From contig NZ_ATAE01000005.1 in the NCBI RefSeq assembly GCF_000474275.2, positions 1 to 64,000 on the forward strand: a DNA stretch of 64,000 nucleotides, read 5' to 3'. The position numbers and the translations under genes were made by a program. Shown one piece after another: positions 42,302-51,695 of this stretch; the stretch's first letter is position 1, and every line of letters starts with the position of its first letter. A model generated the notes under the pieces. The model was not told the DNA's origin, did no database searches, and was given only the letters and a program-made list of their open reading frames with translations. The DNA comes from Alkalihalophilus marmarensis DSM 21297 (GTDB lineage: Bacteria > Bacillota > Bacilli > Bacillales > Bacillaceae_D).

Positions 42302-43444
42302 ATGATCGAGGTTCATTCAAAAGAAAGCGAGATGCTTCAATTACTCGAGAAACTTGTTAATATTGATAGTGGTTCGAATAATAAAGCAGGTGTTGATAAG
42401 GTCGGGGAGATTGTCGGACAAAAATTTAAGGAGTTAGGATTTAAGGTCAATGTGGTTCCTAATATTGAGGTTGGCAATCATTTAGTGATCGAACATCCAG
42501 ATGCCAGTCACATTGATATCTTGATTGTCGCTCATATGGATACCGTATTTGAAGATGGTACGGCTAAGGTTCGTCCTTTCCGTATAGATCAAGAAAAGGG
42601 ACGCGCGTATGGGCCTGGAGTCATTGACATGAAAGCAAGCCTCGTGTCCGTTCTTTATGCCTTACAAGCGTTAAAGGACGACGGTAATGCCGCCTATCAG
42701 AATGTTCGAATCGTCTTAAATAGTGATGAAGAGATTGGCTCTAGGTCATCAAGGGGATTAATTGAGGAACAAGCGAGAGGAATCTCTTATGCACTTATAA
42801 TGGAACCTGCGAGAAAAGATGGATCTCTTGTGACGGAGCGGCGTGGCAGCGGACGATACAAAATCGAAGTTCAAGGGCTTGCTGCTCATTCAGGTATAGA
42901 ACCGGAAAAGGGCAGAAGTGCAATAGAAGAACTTGCTCACAAAATAGTGAAGCTGCACGAACTGAATGATCATGAACATGGGATCTCAGTCAATGTTGGA
43001 ATTATTGAGGGAGGAAATGCGGTTAATACGATTTCTTCCTCTGCAGTAGGACATGTTGATGTCCGTGTAGCAACGCCTGAACAGGCAAGCGAGATGGAAC
43101 ATAAGATTGAAGAGGTATGTGCGTCTACTGACGTGCGAGGCACTAGAATAGAAGTGACTGGTGATATCAGCAGGCCGCCGATGTTGAAAAATGAAAAGAT
43201 CTCTCAGCTGTTTCAAATTGTACAAGAAGTTGGACGCGAGCTTGGGATGGCAATAAAAGATACAAAAACAGGCGGTGGATCAGATGCATCGTTCACTGCT
43301 GCGATGGGAATTCCTACAATTGACGGCTTAGGACCAATTGGCGGAGGTGCTCATAGCGTGGATGAGTATTTAGAAATTGATTCCCTTACTGAGCGTACAA
43401 GACTATTAGCCAAAATTATTCAACGACTTCATGTAGATAAGTAA
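42302..43444 (+). CDS. M20-family metallopeptidase (carboxypeptidase G2-like)
   Basis: The 380-residue zinc peptidase has the metal ligands A-H-M-D (about residue 80), G-x-x-D-M-K (P-G-V-I-D-M-K-A near 112), D-E-E-I-G-S near 144 with the general base glutamate, and a C-terminal G-A-H-S near 361. The middle part is the dimerisation domain. The closest pattern is the glutamate carboxypeptidase (CPG2) branch, which removes C-terminal glutamate from folate-type or peptide substrates. No signal peptide, so it is cytosolic. Single-gene unit. Confidence 0.88.
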   Translation: MIEVHSKESEMLQLLEKLVNIDSGSNNKAGVDKVGEIVGQKFKELGFKVNVVPNIEVGNHLVIEHPDASHIDILIVAHMDTVFEDGTAKVRPFRIDQEKGRAYGPGVIDMKASLVSVLYALQALKDDGNAAYQNVRIVLNSDEEIGSRSSRGLIEEQARGISYALIMEPARKDGSLVTERRGSGRYKIEVQGLAAHSGIEPEKGRSAIEELAHKIVKLHELNDHEHGISVNVGIIEGGNAVNTISSSAVGHVDVRVATPEQASEMEHKIEEVCASTDVRGTRIEVTGDISRPPMLKNEKISQLFQIVQEVGRELGMAIKDTKTGGGSDASFTAAMGIPTIDGLGPIGGGAHSVDEYLEIDSLTERTRLLAKIIQRLHVDK

Positions 43445-43463
43445 AGTGAACAAAAATGAGTAT

Positions 43464-43496
43464 GAGAACCTGCCAATTATTGGTTGGTTCTCTTTT
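43464..43496 (+). terminator. Terminator of the M20 peptidase gene
   Basis: The stem GAGAACC-TG-CCA / TGG-TT-GGTTCTC is followed by TTTT, with a two-base internal mismatch. Confidence 0.75.
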
Positions 43497-43584
43497 CATG
43501 TTTAGAGAAAAGAAATGAGGGTATTTTTTTAGTAACAATTCATTCTACCATTAAAACTTTTAAATTTAATAGGAGGTTCAACCA

Positions 43585-44094
43585 ATGGCACAAGCTAAAA
43601 TCAGTCATACCACGTATGCACAAGCACCATCTACTAAGAACGAGAAAAGCGGAAGTCTAATGAAAGGAATTGTAATCGGGGCAGCGGTAGGAGCTGCTGT
43701 CGCTATGTTAGATCCTAAGACAAGAAATCGAGTGACGACCGCTACAAGCGATATGAAAGACCAGACTATGGATATGGTGACAAAAGTAAGAGAGAATCCA
43801 GAGGAAGTGAAGACAGATGTCCAAGCGAGAGTTCAATCTGCTTCTGCTGTATTAAAAGAGGCTATTAATGAGGCTAAAGATTTATATGAGCGAGTGAATG
43901 GCGATATCTTAGAGCAAGTGAAAGATGTGAAAGAAGATTCGATGGATATTGTGAATCAGGCACAGGACCTAAAAGAAGATGTAGTTGATATTGGAAACAA
44001 AGTGGCTGAAGCTAAAGATGAAGTGAGTTCTAATTCCACGAAGTCGAAAACAAATAATAACATCCCTGGAGAAGTAGGCAAGGATGATATCTAG
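43585..44094 (+). CDS. YtxH-domain protein
   Basis: The 169-residue protein has one glycine/alanine-rich membrane segment near residues 27-43 (G-I-V-I-G-A-A-V-G-A-A-V-A). A long charged helical region with coiled-coil character (about 60-150) follows. This is the pattern of the YtxH family of general-stress envelope proteins. AATAGGAGG site before the ATG. Precise role unknown. Confidence 0.82.
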   Translation: MAQAKISHTTYAQAPSTKNEKSGSLMKGIVIGAAVGAAVAMLDPKTRNRVTTATSDMKDQTMDMVTKVRENPEEVKTDVQARVQSASAVLKEAINEAKDLYERVNGDILEQVKDVKEDSMDIVNQAQDLKEDVVDIGNKVAEAKDEVSSNSTKSKTNNNIPGEVGKDDI

Positions 44095-44104
44095 GTAGGG
44101 GTAT

Positions 44105-44133
44105 AAAGTGAAGCGGAATGCTTCACTTTTTTA
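44105..44133 (+). terminator. Terminator of the YtxH gene
   Basis: The stem AAAGTGAAGC / GCTTCACTTT is followed by six Ts. Confidence 0.88.
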
Positions 44134-44244
44134 TTCTGAAAAATGAACGAACTTTACTTAGATGTTATGTTTAAGTAGAGGATAATAAGGTTATGGATAG
44201 TTATAGGGGTATATAAGAGTTTTACCTAAAGGAGGCGTATAGAG

Positions 44245-44634
44245 ATGTTTCATGTAACAGTTAAATCACCACATTCAATTATTGAGACAGTAGAGAAGTT
44301 AACAGCTAACTTAAAAGAGCAAGAATTTGGAGTTCTTTGGGATTTTGACCTTCGTGCAAAACTAGAAGAGAAAGGCCAAACATTTGATGAAGATTTTCGT
44401 GTGCTTGAAGTTTGTAATCCTAAAGTGGCTAAAGACGTACTCACAAGAAATTTACTAGCAGGATATTTTCTTCCTTGTAAAATGGTTGTTTATGTTGAAG
44501 ATGGCGTAACAAAAATTGGAATGCCTAAACCCACTCACTTAATTTCTGCCTTGGATGATTCAGAATTAACCAGTCACGCAGAAGCTGTAGAAGAACGTTT
44601 AACGATTGCCATGAATCAAACGGTTAACGGATAA
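44245..44634 (+). CDS. DUF302 family protein
   Basis: This is a 129-residue alpha/beta protein with the DUF302 pattern: an early E-T-V-E-K-L, G-V-L-W-D-F-D-L, L-E-V-C-N-P-K-V-A near residue 55, and L-P-C-K-M-V-V-Y. Two conserved cysteines (about 57 and 77) could bind a ligand or metal. Function of the family is unknown. AAAGGAGG ribosome binding site; own terminator. Confidence 0.86.
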   Translation: MFHVTVKSPHSIIETVEKLTANLKEQEFGVLWDFDLRAKLEEKGQTFDEDFRVLEVCNPKVAKDVLTRNLLAGYFLPCKMVVYVEDGVTKIGMPKPTHLISALDDSELTSHAEAVEERLTIAMNQTVNG

Positions 44635-44643
44635 GCAAATGAT

Positions 44644-44679
44644 AAAACGACGAAGCTCATTGAGCTTCGTCGTTTTTTT
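44644..44679 (+). terminator. Terminator of the DUF302 gene
   Basis: The stem AAAACGACGAAGCTC / GAGCTTCGTCGTTTT is followed by more Ts. Confidence 0.93.
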
Positions 44680-44712
44680 GAGGTGAATCAATCTAAAAAT
44701 CTGGGCAGCCTC

Positions 44713-45819
44713 TTAGTCATGTAGTGGAAGGTGAAGAAAGAACGTATGATGGTTGTTTGTCGATTCGTTAAATACTTCTCCTTTGTGCTGGGTGACTACT
44801 ATTTCTTTAACAATCGCTAACCCAAGTCCTGTCCCACCTGTCTTTTGGTTTCTAGCTGTATCTACTCGATAAAATCGTTCAAATAAAGAGGCTTGGTCTT
44901 TTTCCGTTAATGGAAGTCCGGGATTAGTGATAGAGATTTGATAATAACCTCCGCACTTCTCTCCTTTAACAGAAATAGGGGAGGTCCCTTCATAATATTG
45001 AATAGCATTTTGCATCAAGTTGGTCAGAGCTTGTTGAATTCCCTCTTTATTTATGGAAACAATGCATGGGTCAATCTCAGTCAAAAGAGAGATCTTTTTA
45101 TTTTTTAATGTGAGTTCAAACAAAGAAAGACTCTCGTGCAAAACAGAATGAATCTCTAAGTTGCCTTTCTCAAGTAAGGTATGACTTGTGATTTCATTCC
45201 ACTTACTCATCTCTTGCAGCTGATTTATCATATGAATCAGACGATCTGACTCTTTATGCAAGGAAGAGAAAGTGTCTTTATCCCCCTTAATCACTCCGTC
45301 TTTCATCGCTTCAAGGTATCCGTTAATATTCGAAAGCGGTGTTCGTAAATCATGAGCCATATTTGTTAACATTTGATCTCTTGACTTTTCATTGTATTCT
45401 AGACGTTCTGTAAGGTCGTTAAAGGTATGAGTCAGTTGATTAATTTCACGATACGAGCGCGCCCTAATTTCAGGAGGAAAGCGTCCTTCTTTTAAAGCTT
45501 GTGTGTGCTCTATAAGTTCATGAAAAGGTTTAAACATTTTCTTTGTTACCCAATAATGGAGCGCGATTCCTGTCAGGATGGTAGAAGGAAGCAGTATGAA
45601 TAAAAATAAAGCCAGTTGATCATTAAAGATCATTTGTTTTTCCTCTTGGACAGTGGGTAGACGAGCGACTAAAAAGCAAGCTGTAGAATAAATAAGATAG
45701 CTGCTAATCAAGAGAAAAATGATCAAAATACCTGAATTTAATAACGTGATAGGAATAATGATGCTTAGTGAATGTTTGGGCCTATCTTTCTTAGCTTTAA
45801 TTAGCTTCTTAAGGAACAA
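44713..45819 (-). CDS. Sensor histidine kinase
   Basis: The 368-residue kinase has two membrane helices (about 18-45 and 65-88) with a short external loop of roughly 25 residues. A HAMP linker follows, then HisKA with the phospho-histidine in M-A-H-D-L-R-T-P near residue 157, and an ATPase domain (N box N-L-M-Q-N-A, G box G-T-G-L-G-L-A). The short external loop suggests sensing within the membrane or through partner proteins. It overlaps the response regulator gene by 11 bases and closes an operon with ccdA and tlpA. Confidence 0.9.
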   Translation of the reverse strand: MFLKKLIKAKKDRPKHSLSIIIPITLLNSGILIIFLLISSYLIYSTACFLVARLPTVQEEKQMIFNDQLALFLFILLPSTILTGIALHYWVTKKMFKPFHELIEHTQALKEGRFPPEIRARSYREINQLTHTFNDLTERLEYNEKSRDQMLTNMAHDLRTPLSNINGYLEAMKDGVIKGDKDTFSSLHKESDRLIHMINQLQEMSKWNEITSHTLLEKGNLEIHSVLHESLSLFELTLKNKKISLLTEIDPCIVSINKEGIQQALTNLMQNAIQYYEGTSPISVKGEKCGGYYQISITNPGLPLTEKDQASLFERFYRVDTARNQKTGGTGLGLAIVKEIVVTQHKGEVFNESTNNHHTFFLHLPLHD

Positions 45820-46489
45820 ATTGATACCCCATTCCTCTTACAGTCACAATTCGTTGAGGCTTTTTCGGTTCCGTTTCTATCTTTTCTCTTAGCTTTTTAA
45901 TATGTGCATCAATTGTTCGGTCTAGGATATCGGCTTCATCATCAGGATGAATTTGTTTTATGAGCTGTTCACGTGATAAAACTATATTTGGATTTCCCAT
46001 GAAATAATACAATAAATTAAATTCGTATTTGGTTAAAGGTACAAGCTCCCCATTTAGCAGAACCTCGCCTTTTCTAGGTTTAATGACTAACCCTTCATGA
46101 CTTATTTTTTGGCAGAATTGTCCTCCTCTTCTAAGCACAGCTTCAATTCTTGCCATTAATTCATTTGGGCTGAATGGTTTTGTGACATAATCATCTGCGC
46201 CCATTTTAAGCCCTGAGATTTTATGGTCACTGCTCGTTTTAGCAGTAACCATGATAATTGAAACTTCATTTCTTTCTTGAGCTCGAATCCATTGACATAC
46301 TTCTTCACCGCTTATTTTCGGCAGCATTAAATCTAGGATGACTAAGCAAGGTGAATACTTCAGAAATTGTTCCTTAGCCGTTTCTCCGTTTGCAGCTAAA
46401 ATGACGTCATATCCTTCTTTTTTTAAATAAATCTCAATCAGGTCACGAATCATATCATCGTCTTCAACGACTAAAACGAGTTGTTTCAT
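45809..46489 (-). CDS. OmpR-family response regulator
   Basis: The 226-residue regulator has a receiver domain with the acidic pair E-D-D (about 9-11), phospho-aspartate in L-D-L-M-L-P (D53) and the lysine in T-K-P-F-S-P. A PhoB-type winged helix ends in T-V-R-G-M-G-Y-Q-F. It is the cognate partner of the overlapping kinase. It is the third gene of the ccdA-tlpA-regulator-kinase run, 44 bases after tlpA, so a redox or envelope signal is plausible. Confidence 0.92.
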   Translation of the reverse strand: MKQLVLVVEDDDMIRDLIEIYLKKEGYDVILAANGETAKEQFLKYSPCLVILDLMLPKISGEEVCQWIRAQERNEVSIIMVTAKTSSDHKISGLKMGADDYVTKPFSPNELMARIEAVLRRGGQFCQKISHEGLVIKPRKGEVLLNGELVPLTKYEFNLLYYFMGNPNIVLSREQLIKQIHPDDEADILDRTIDAHIKKLREKIETEPKKPQRIVTVRGMGYQFVP

Positions 46490-46533
46490 TGACTATCACC
46501 TTCATTCTTGATTGCCTTTATATTTCGTTTAAC

Positions 46534-47100
46534 TTAATCCATTTCCTCTATTCTTTGAACCATCATTTCTTTTGTCAAAGCACCTAAAGCCACACTATGT
46601 ATACGTCCGTTAGTATCGATGAAATATGAAGAGGGAATTGGCTGAATTTGATATAACTCAGCAATTGAAACATCATGATCTAATAATATTGGGAATGTTA
46701 ACTCGAAATCATTGCGAAAACGATCCACTTGTTCGACATTAGGCTCTGTTTCTGTTAAATTAATCGCTAGAATTTCTACGTCGTGCTCCTCGTACAGCTC
46801 TTGCATATGCGGCATTTCTGCTTGACAAGGGGGGCACCATGTTGCCCAAAAGTTCACAAACACTTTCTGCCCGCGAAAATCCGTTAATGCCATTTCATCG
46901 CCATCTAATGTCTCAAGCGTAAAATTTGGAGCTATGTTCCCTTCCTTTAATCCAATCTCACCCTCTGGATCATTTATCTCTTGTGGCATTTGACCGAGAG
47001 AGGTTTCTTCTCCACTTTGCCAATCGATTGTATCATATAATACCCACCCGACCATTCCAAAAAGAAGTATAAAAACAAACCATTTCTTCATTCCATTCAT
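46534..47100 (-). CDS. TlpA/ResA-family membrane-anchored thiol-disulfide oxidoreductase
   Basis: The 188-residue protein has an N-terminal membrane anchor (about 6-23), a linker and a thioredoxin fold with the active site C-P-P-C at residues 89-92, in F-W-A-T-W-C-P-P-C. The cis-proline is in P-I-P-S-S-Y. Such proteins reduce disulfides outside the membrane, for example in apocytochrome c or spore proteins. Electrons come from CcdA, which is encoded just upstream. Confidence 0.9.
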   Translation of the reverse strand: MNGMKKWFVFILLFGMVGWVLYDTIDWQSGEETSLGQMPQEINDPEGEIGLKEGNIAPNFTLETLDGDEMALTDFRGQKVFVNFWATWCPPCQAEMPHMQELYEEHDVEILAINLTETEPNVEQVDRFRNDFELTFPILLDHDVSIAELYQIQPIPSSYFIDTNGRIHSVALGALTKEMMVQRIEEMD

Positions 47101-47133
47101 CCTTTCTTGTTCTTATTTTAATGGCATGCGCTT

Positions 47134-47877
47134 TCATCCTAAATTTTCAAGCCATGTTCCTTCAATCAATCGTAAAATAAAGATAGAAATATCGGTCATT
47201 TTGCCTGTAAATAGAAGGATACCCATAAGGATCATAATTGCGCCGCCGATTTTCATAATAGGTTGGCTGTACTTTACAATAAACCGTGTTGAACCAATAA
47301 AGAATGTCAAGATAAAAAACGGCAGCGTAAAACCTAAGATGTAAAACAACGTATATAGAAGTCCTTCTTGCGGATTACTTGCTGCGAGCATTAAGATTGA
47401 AGCAAATATAGGCCCGATACATGGTGTCCATCCTGCGGCGAACCCCATACCAGCAAACGTTGTCCCTACAAAACCAGCAGGCTTTTTCCCGACATTTAAT
47501 CTTCTGTCCTTCATCAGCCAGTCGAATTGAATAATCCCGCTAACGAATAATCCCATTACCACAATGAAAATACCGGCAAGTTGTTGAATTAGGTTGCCAT
47601 TACGACCAATGATCATATCTTCTAGCCATTGACCAAAGAACGTTGCACCAAATCCTAATGCAAAAAAGATAAATGATACGCCTAAAAGAAAGAAAAAGCT
47701 GTGCATCATTAATTGTTTACGTACTTTTTGGTTTTTGTGATTTGTTTGCAGCTCTTTCACACTAATCCCTGTGATGTAAGATAGGTAGACAGGAAAAAGT
47801 GGAAGAGTACACGGGGATATAAAGGAGATAAAGCCAGCTAAAAAAGCAGCCCACACCGTTATTTGCGCTATATCCAT
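47134..47877 (-). CDS. ccdA: CcdA-family membrane electron carrier
   Basis: This is a 247-residue protein with six helices. The redox cysteines sit in S-P-C-T-L-P near residue 22 and W-T-P-C-I-G-P near residue 152. CcdA passes electrons from cytosolic thioredoxin to extracytoplasmic thiol proteins such as ResA/StoA. It is the first gene of the operon with a TlpA-type protein and a two-component system. The genome may hold another copy for cytochrome c maturation, so the gene name refers to family only. Confidence 0.86.
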   Translation of the reverse strand: MDIAQITVWAAFLAGFISFISPCTLPLFPVYLSYITGISVKELQTNHKNQKVRKQLMMHSFFFLLGVSFIFFALGFGATFFGQWLEDMIIGRNGNLIQQLAGIFIVVMGLFVSGIIQFDWLMKDRRLNVGKKPAGFVGTTFAGMGFAAGWTPCIGPIFASILMLAASNPQEGLLYTLFYILGFTLPFFILTFFIGSTRFIVKYSQPIMKIGGAIMILMGILLFTGKMTDISIFILRLIEGTWLENLG

Positions 47878-48054
47878 AGTACATCTTCACCTCTATTCTT
47901 TCGTTATGACTCTCAAACTAAGTAAGAGCTCTTTGACATCAACAATATCAACCGTTTATGAAAATATGATGAAAGGGTGCAAGAAAATTGACTGAATAGA
48001 TTTTGATGCAAGGTTTGTTTAAACTAGGTAGTAACTAAATGATGAGGTGATCAT

Positions 48055-48666
48055 ATGAATTCCTGGCATGAACGTTTTCAAACAGAAGAGTATGTATATG
48101 GCATGAACCCGAATGTTTTTATTGTTGAGGCATTAGCTAAAGTGAATCTAACTGGTCATATACTTACGATTGCGGAAGGGGAAGGAAGAAATGCTGTGTA
48201 TCTAGCTGAAAAGGGTCTGGAGGTTACCTCATGGGATTATGCTCTCTCTGGATTAGAAAAGACATTGAAGCTGGCAAGCACAAGATCGGTCGAGGTCGAC
48301 ACAAAGTTAATCGATTTAAATGATGCAACATGGGAAAGTGATTTGTGGGATGGGGTTGTTTGTGTGTTTGGACATTTCCCAAAGCCTTTGCGAGATAGGA
48401 CATTAAGTGGGGTAAAAGAAGCAATTAAGCCAGGTGGTTATTACATAAGTGAAGTCTACTCAACCGATCAGCTGTTCTATGAAAGCGGAGGCCCAAAAGA
48501 TATAGAGCTTCTCTATTCTGCAGAAGAACTTCTAAAGACATTTTCTGATTGGAAAATCATTCACTTTTTCACTGGTGAAGTGATGCGTGAGGAAGGGAAA
48601 CTTCATAAGGGATTATCTCACGTCGTACAAGTGATAGCCCAGAAACCGAAGAAAGAGCAGAGATAA
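48055..48666 (+). CDS. Class I SAM-dependent methyltransferase (TehB-like)
   Basis: The 203-residue Rossmann methyltransferase has motif I as I-A-E-G-E-G-R-N-A near residue 43, motif II ending in S-W-D-Y, and motif IV near [10 protein letters not shown]. The opening W-H-E-R-F-Q and Y-G-x-x-P-N-V-F is typical of the TehB/tellurite-resistance-like group, which often uses small thiol or metalloid substrates. GATGAGGTGATC site before the ATG. Confidence 0.82.
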   Translation: MNSWHERFQTEEYVYGMNPNVFIVEALAKVNLTGHILTIAEGEGRNAVYLAEKGLEVTSWDYALSGLEKTLKLASTRSVEVDTKLIDLNDATWESDLWDGVVCVFGHFPKPLRDRTLSGVKEAIKPGGYYISEVYSTDQLFYESGGPKDIELLYSAEELLKTFSDWKIIHFFTGEVMREEGKLHKGLSHVVQVIAQKPKKEQR

Positions 48667-48752
48667 ATTACATAATCTTTTTTGCTAGTACAGACACGGG
48701 CGAGCCCAATTCGACATATGAATGTAAAAACGCCAAATGCGGGGGTGAGGTC

Positions 48753-49460
48753 GTGTCTGGAATGCTAGCGGCACTTTCTTATTTTGTAAAAGAAGTGATT
48801 GTGTTTGTTTCATATGTGAAAAACAACGCGTTTCCGCAGCCGCTCAAAAAAGATGATGAACGTAAATACTTAAAGCTGATGCAAGAGGGGGATGCGGAGG
48901 CGAGAAATTTACTCATTGAACATAATTTAAGACTTGTTGCTCATATCGTCAAAAAATTTGAGAATACGAGAGAAGACACAGAAGATTTAATCTCAATTGG
49001 CACAATAGGGTTGATTAAAGCCATTGAAAGTTATTCAGATGGGAAAGGGACAAAGCTTGCGACGTATGCTGCTAGATGTATTGAAAACGAAATCCTCATG
49101 CATCTTCGTGCATTGAAAAAGGTGAAGAAAGACGTTTCTCTTCATGACCCGATTGGAACAGATAAAGAAGGCAATGAAATCTCACTTATTGACGTTCTTC
49201 AAGAAGATGCAGACGATATTGTTGATGTAATCCAGACAAAAATGGAAAAAAAACAAATTTATGAATACATTCATGTACTTGATGAGCGTGAGAAAGAAGT
49301 GATCGTCGGCAGATTTGGGCTCGATATGGAAGATGAATTGACACAACGAGAGATTGCCAAGAAGCTTGGAATTTCTAGAAGCTATGTTTCAAGAATCGAG
49401 AAGCGAGCACTGATGAAGCTGTTCCATGAATTTTATAAGCATAGTCAAGGGAAGGGATAG
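48753..49460 (+). CDS. sigK: RNA polymerase sporulation sigma factor SigK (pro-SigK)
   Basis: This is the 235-residue late mother-cell sigma factor. The N-terminal hydrophobic pro-sequence (about residues 1-19, [20 protein letters not shown]) is the part removed by SpoIVFB in B. subtilis. Region 2 ([12 protein letters not shown]) and region 4 ([19 protein letters not shown]) are complete. GTG start after GGGGGTGAGG. The gene is in one piece, unlike B. subtilis where the skin element splits it. Confidence 0.95.
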   Translation: MSGMLAALSYFVKEVIVFVSYVKNNAFPQPLKKDDERKYLKLMQEGDAEARNLLIEHNLRLVAHIVKKFENTREDTEDLISIGTIGLIKAIESYSDGKGTKLATYAARCIENEILMHLRALKKVKKDVSLHDPIGTDKEGNEISLIDVLQEDADDIVDVIQTKMEKKQIYEYIHVLDEREKEVIVGRFGLDMEDELTQREIAKKLGISRSYVSRIEKRALMKLFHEFYKHSQGKG

Positions 49461-49462
49461 AA

Positions 49463-49497
49463 AAAACAGCTGGCAATGGCCGGCTGTTTTATTTTTT
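49463..49497 (+). terminator. Terminator of sigK
   Basis: AAAACAGC / GGCTGTTTT arms enclose a short loop, followed by ATTTTTT. Confidence 0.8.
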
Positions 49498-49603
49498 GTA
49501 TCCAGGGTAGATGCCATATAGTCAGGCTTGCTTATAACAAAGGAACTTTCAGGTAAGAATAAAAAAAGATAGGCAGGTAACCAATTAGGAAGGGTGTGTA
49601 TGA

Positions 49604-50671
49604 GTGAGTAAACAATACATAAATGAGGCGTTTTGGCTTCGTGCAATTTCTTGTTTAGCCGTTGCAGTCACTCATGCAGTGAACACCACGCTTGCAAATT
49701 ATGAACATACGGCCTCTGAATTAAGCGAACATATACTCATATTAATCCGCTTTATGGCCTTTTTTGGGACGCCCGCGTTTGTGTTTATTTCAGAGTTGTT
49801 ACTAGCTAAGGCTTATCCGAATCATGTCCCTGAGGATTTCTTTAAGAAACGGGTGATGTTTTTACTGATTCCGTTTATCTCTATCGGTATATTGTTCGCT
49901 TTGGTTATATCTCATTCATGGGAAGAGGCGTTATTGCAATCATTTAAACATATTTTTCTTGGTGGATATTATGGCTATTTCATTTTAATCATTTTTCAGT
50001 TTTATATACTTCATGTTCTACTGCAAGGCTACCTGAAAAAATGGTCTCCCAAAGTCGTCTTACCGATTGCTTTAATCATTAATTTGATTTATTTAGGTTT
50101 TTTTAATTTTACAGAACCAGGAAGCTCTCCTGTTGCTGAATACATCTGGCTTCGTGGATACTGGGTACCATTTTTCGGATGGATCTTTTATTTCGTTCTT
50201 GGGTATTATTGCGGGAAGAATTATGGAGCGCTAAAAGCTTTACTCATTAGACATAAATGGAAAGTACTGGTTATGCCATCCCTATCAATCGTACTCCTAG
50301 TCTTCTTAGTCACTTCGGACATTTTATCTGTCGTCTCATCAAAAAGAATAGATATGCTTCTTTATACAGTAAGTATGATATTTGCGATTATTTTATTAAC
50401 GATGAGATTTAATTATGTCCCACCCTTTGTTAGGTTGATAAGTAAATATTCCTTTAATATATATTTATTGCATAAATTCTTTTTGTATTATATGAGACCG
50501 GTAGAATTTCTAGATCCTCTCTTATATTTTATAGCGGTATTTATACTTTCTGTAGGTGCATCAATTTTGTTGGCCAAACTGTTATCTCCAATTAAGATAA
50601 GTCAGTACGTCATTGGAAGGCAATTAGTTGTCCCTGATGCAGTTAAAGGAGAGAAAATGAAAAAGTACTAG
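49604..50671 (+). CDS. Acyltransferase 3 family membrane protein
   Basis: The 355-residue protein has about ten helices. The early pattern W-L-R-A-I-S-C-L-A-V-A-V-T-H-A-V with its conserved arginine and histidine is the acyltransferase-3 (OafA/IcaC/WecH-like) signature. These enzymes O-acylate extracellular polysaccharides or succinylate surface polymers. GTG start. Single-gene unit without neighbouring polysaccharide genes, so the target is unknown. Confidence 0.8.
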   Translation: MSKQYINEAFWLRAISCLAVAVTHAVNTTLANYEHTASELSEHILILIRFMAFFGTPAFVFISELLLAKAYPNHVPEDFFKKRVMFLLIPFISIGILFALVISHSWEEALLQSFKHIFLGGYYGYFILIIFQFYILHVLLQGYLKKWSPKVVLPIALIINLIYLGFFNFTEPGSSPVAEYIWLRGYWVPFFGWIFYFVLGYYCGKNYGALKALLIRHKWKVLVMPSLSIVLLVFLVTSDILSVVSSKRIDMLLYTVSMIFAIILLTMRFNYVPPFVRLISKYSFNIYLLHKFFLYYMRPVEFLDPLLYFIAVFILSVGASILLAKLLSPIKISQYVIGRQLVVPDAVKGEKMKKY

Positions 50672-50764
50672 TTTTTACTAAAGGATTTAGTGGGAAATAA
50701 AGTATTATTAAGAAATGAAAGTATGTAATAGGAAATCTGAATTTTAAAAAGGAGGGGTCAATAA

Positions 50765-51394
50765 ATGAAGAAGATAGCAATTGGAATGTTAACTCTTTTT
50801 TCAGCATTTGTTATTTCTGCTTGTGGAAATGAAGAGGTTAACCCCGATGAAGTCATGGAAAATGAGGAACAGACAGAAACTGAGGGAGAGGAGCATCCCG
50901 AAATGGATGAGCATGGTGATGTGGACGAAGATGAACATGCTCACATGGATCACTCAAGCTCTGGTGAGGTTCCGGAAGGCTTAGAAGAAGCAGATAACCC
51001 AACTTTTGAGGTAGGCAGCCATGCGATGATCACTGACGGCCATATGCCTGGGATGGAAGGAGCCGAAGCAACGATTGTTGGTGCATACGATACAATGGTT
51101 TATGCGGTGTCTTATGATCCAACAGACGGGGGCCAAAGAGAAGAGAATCATAAATGGGTGATTCATGAAGAATTAGAAGAGGCTGATCAGGACCCTTTTG
51201 AACCGGGTGATGAAGTCACTCTTAATGCAGACCACATGGCGGGGATGGAAGGTGCTGCAGCAATCATTGATTCAGCCCAACAGACAACCGTGTACATGGT
51301 GGACTTTACCCTAACAGATAATGGAGAAGAAGTGGTTAACCATAAATGGGTCACGGAAGAAGAGTTATCTGAATTGGAGCATAGCAATCATTAA
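50765..51394 (+). CDS. YdhK-family lipoprotein with two DUF1541 repeats
   Basis: The 209-residue lipoprotein has lipobox V-I-S-A-C near residue 20. A strongly acidic, histidine-rich stretch (about 25-62, with E-E-H-P-E-M-D-E-H and H-A-H-M-D-H) follows, then two DUF1541 repeats. Each repeat has a G-H-M-P/A-G-M-E-G-A core and ends in N-H-K-W-V. The histidine/methionine-rich segment suggests metal (copper) binding, as proposed for relatives. AAAAAGGAGGGG site. Confidence 0.87.
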   Translation: MKKIAIGMLTLFSAFVISACGNEEVNPDEVMENEEQTETEGEEHPEMDEHGDVDEDEHAHMDHSSSGEVPEGLEEADNPTFEVGSHAMITDGHMPGMEGAEATIVGAYDTMVYAVSYDPTDGGQREENHKWVIHEELEEADQDPFEPGDEVTLNADHMAGMEGAAAIIDSAQQTTVYMVDFTLTDNGEEVVNHKWVTEEELSELEHSNH

Positions 51395-51410
51395 TGCTAG
51401 GATAGAGATG

Positions 51411-51453
51411 AAAAAAGAGGAGCTTCCCTTTTAAAGGGAGCTCTTCCTTTTTT
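51411..51453 (+). terminator. Terminator of the YdhK-like gene
   Basis: The stem GGAGCT-T-CCCTTT / AAAGGGAGCTC (with a one-base bulge) is followed by a run of Ts. The remaining bases to 51642 hold nothing else I can identify. Confidence 0.8.
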
Positions 51454-51642
51454 ATATGTATGAAAAACTTAGGTTTACTAGACCGCGCTTTGTTTATGAT
51501 AGATGATATTTAGCACAAAGCTTTGTTCAATCTTTAAACATAGTACTATGAAATTTTTTCACACAATGTTCGTAAATGTCACTCGTTTGCCTCATAACGA
51601 CCTTCTTGCAACTGTTTATATCAAGTTTCGACAAGAGGTGAC

Positions 51643-51671
51643 GTGACAGAGAAGCTTCAAGCCTTTATAAT
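51643..51671 (+). promoter_or_regulatory. SigA-type promoter of the hydrolase-reductase operon
   Basis: GTGACA (51643-51648), a 17-bp spacer and TATAAT (51666-51671) give 5/6 and 6/6 matches. The GTG start at 51696 lies 25 bases after the -10. Confidence 0.7.
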
Positions 51672-51695
51672 GGGGAGACGTGTGAGGAAGCAGGT

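Noticed and set aside
47933-47961. SigA promoter for the methyltransferase gene
   Set aside because: TTGACA is perfect, but the hexamer 17 bp downstream is TTATGA, too weak to claim.
48680-48752. SigE/SigK promoter before sigK
   Set aside because: CATATGAAT could be a -10, but I found no matching -35 at the right distance.
48753-49460. skin-type element in sigK
   Set aside because: The gene is continuous and no recombinase gene is in the window.
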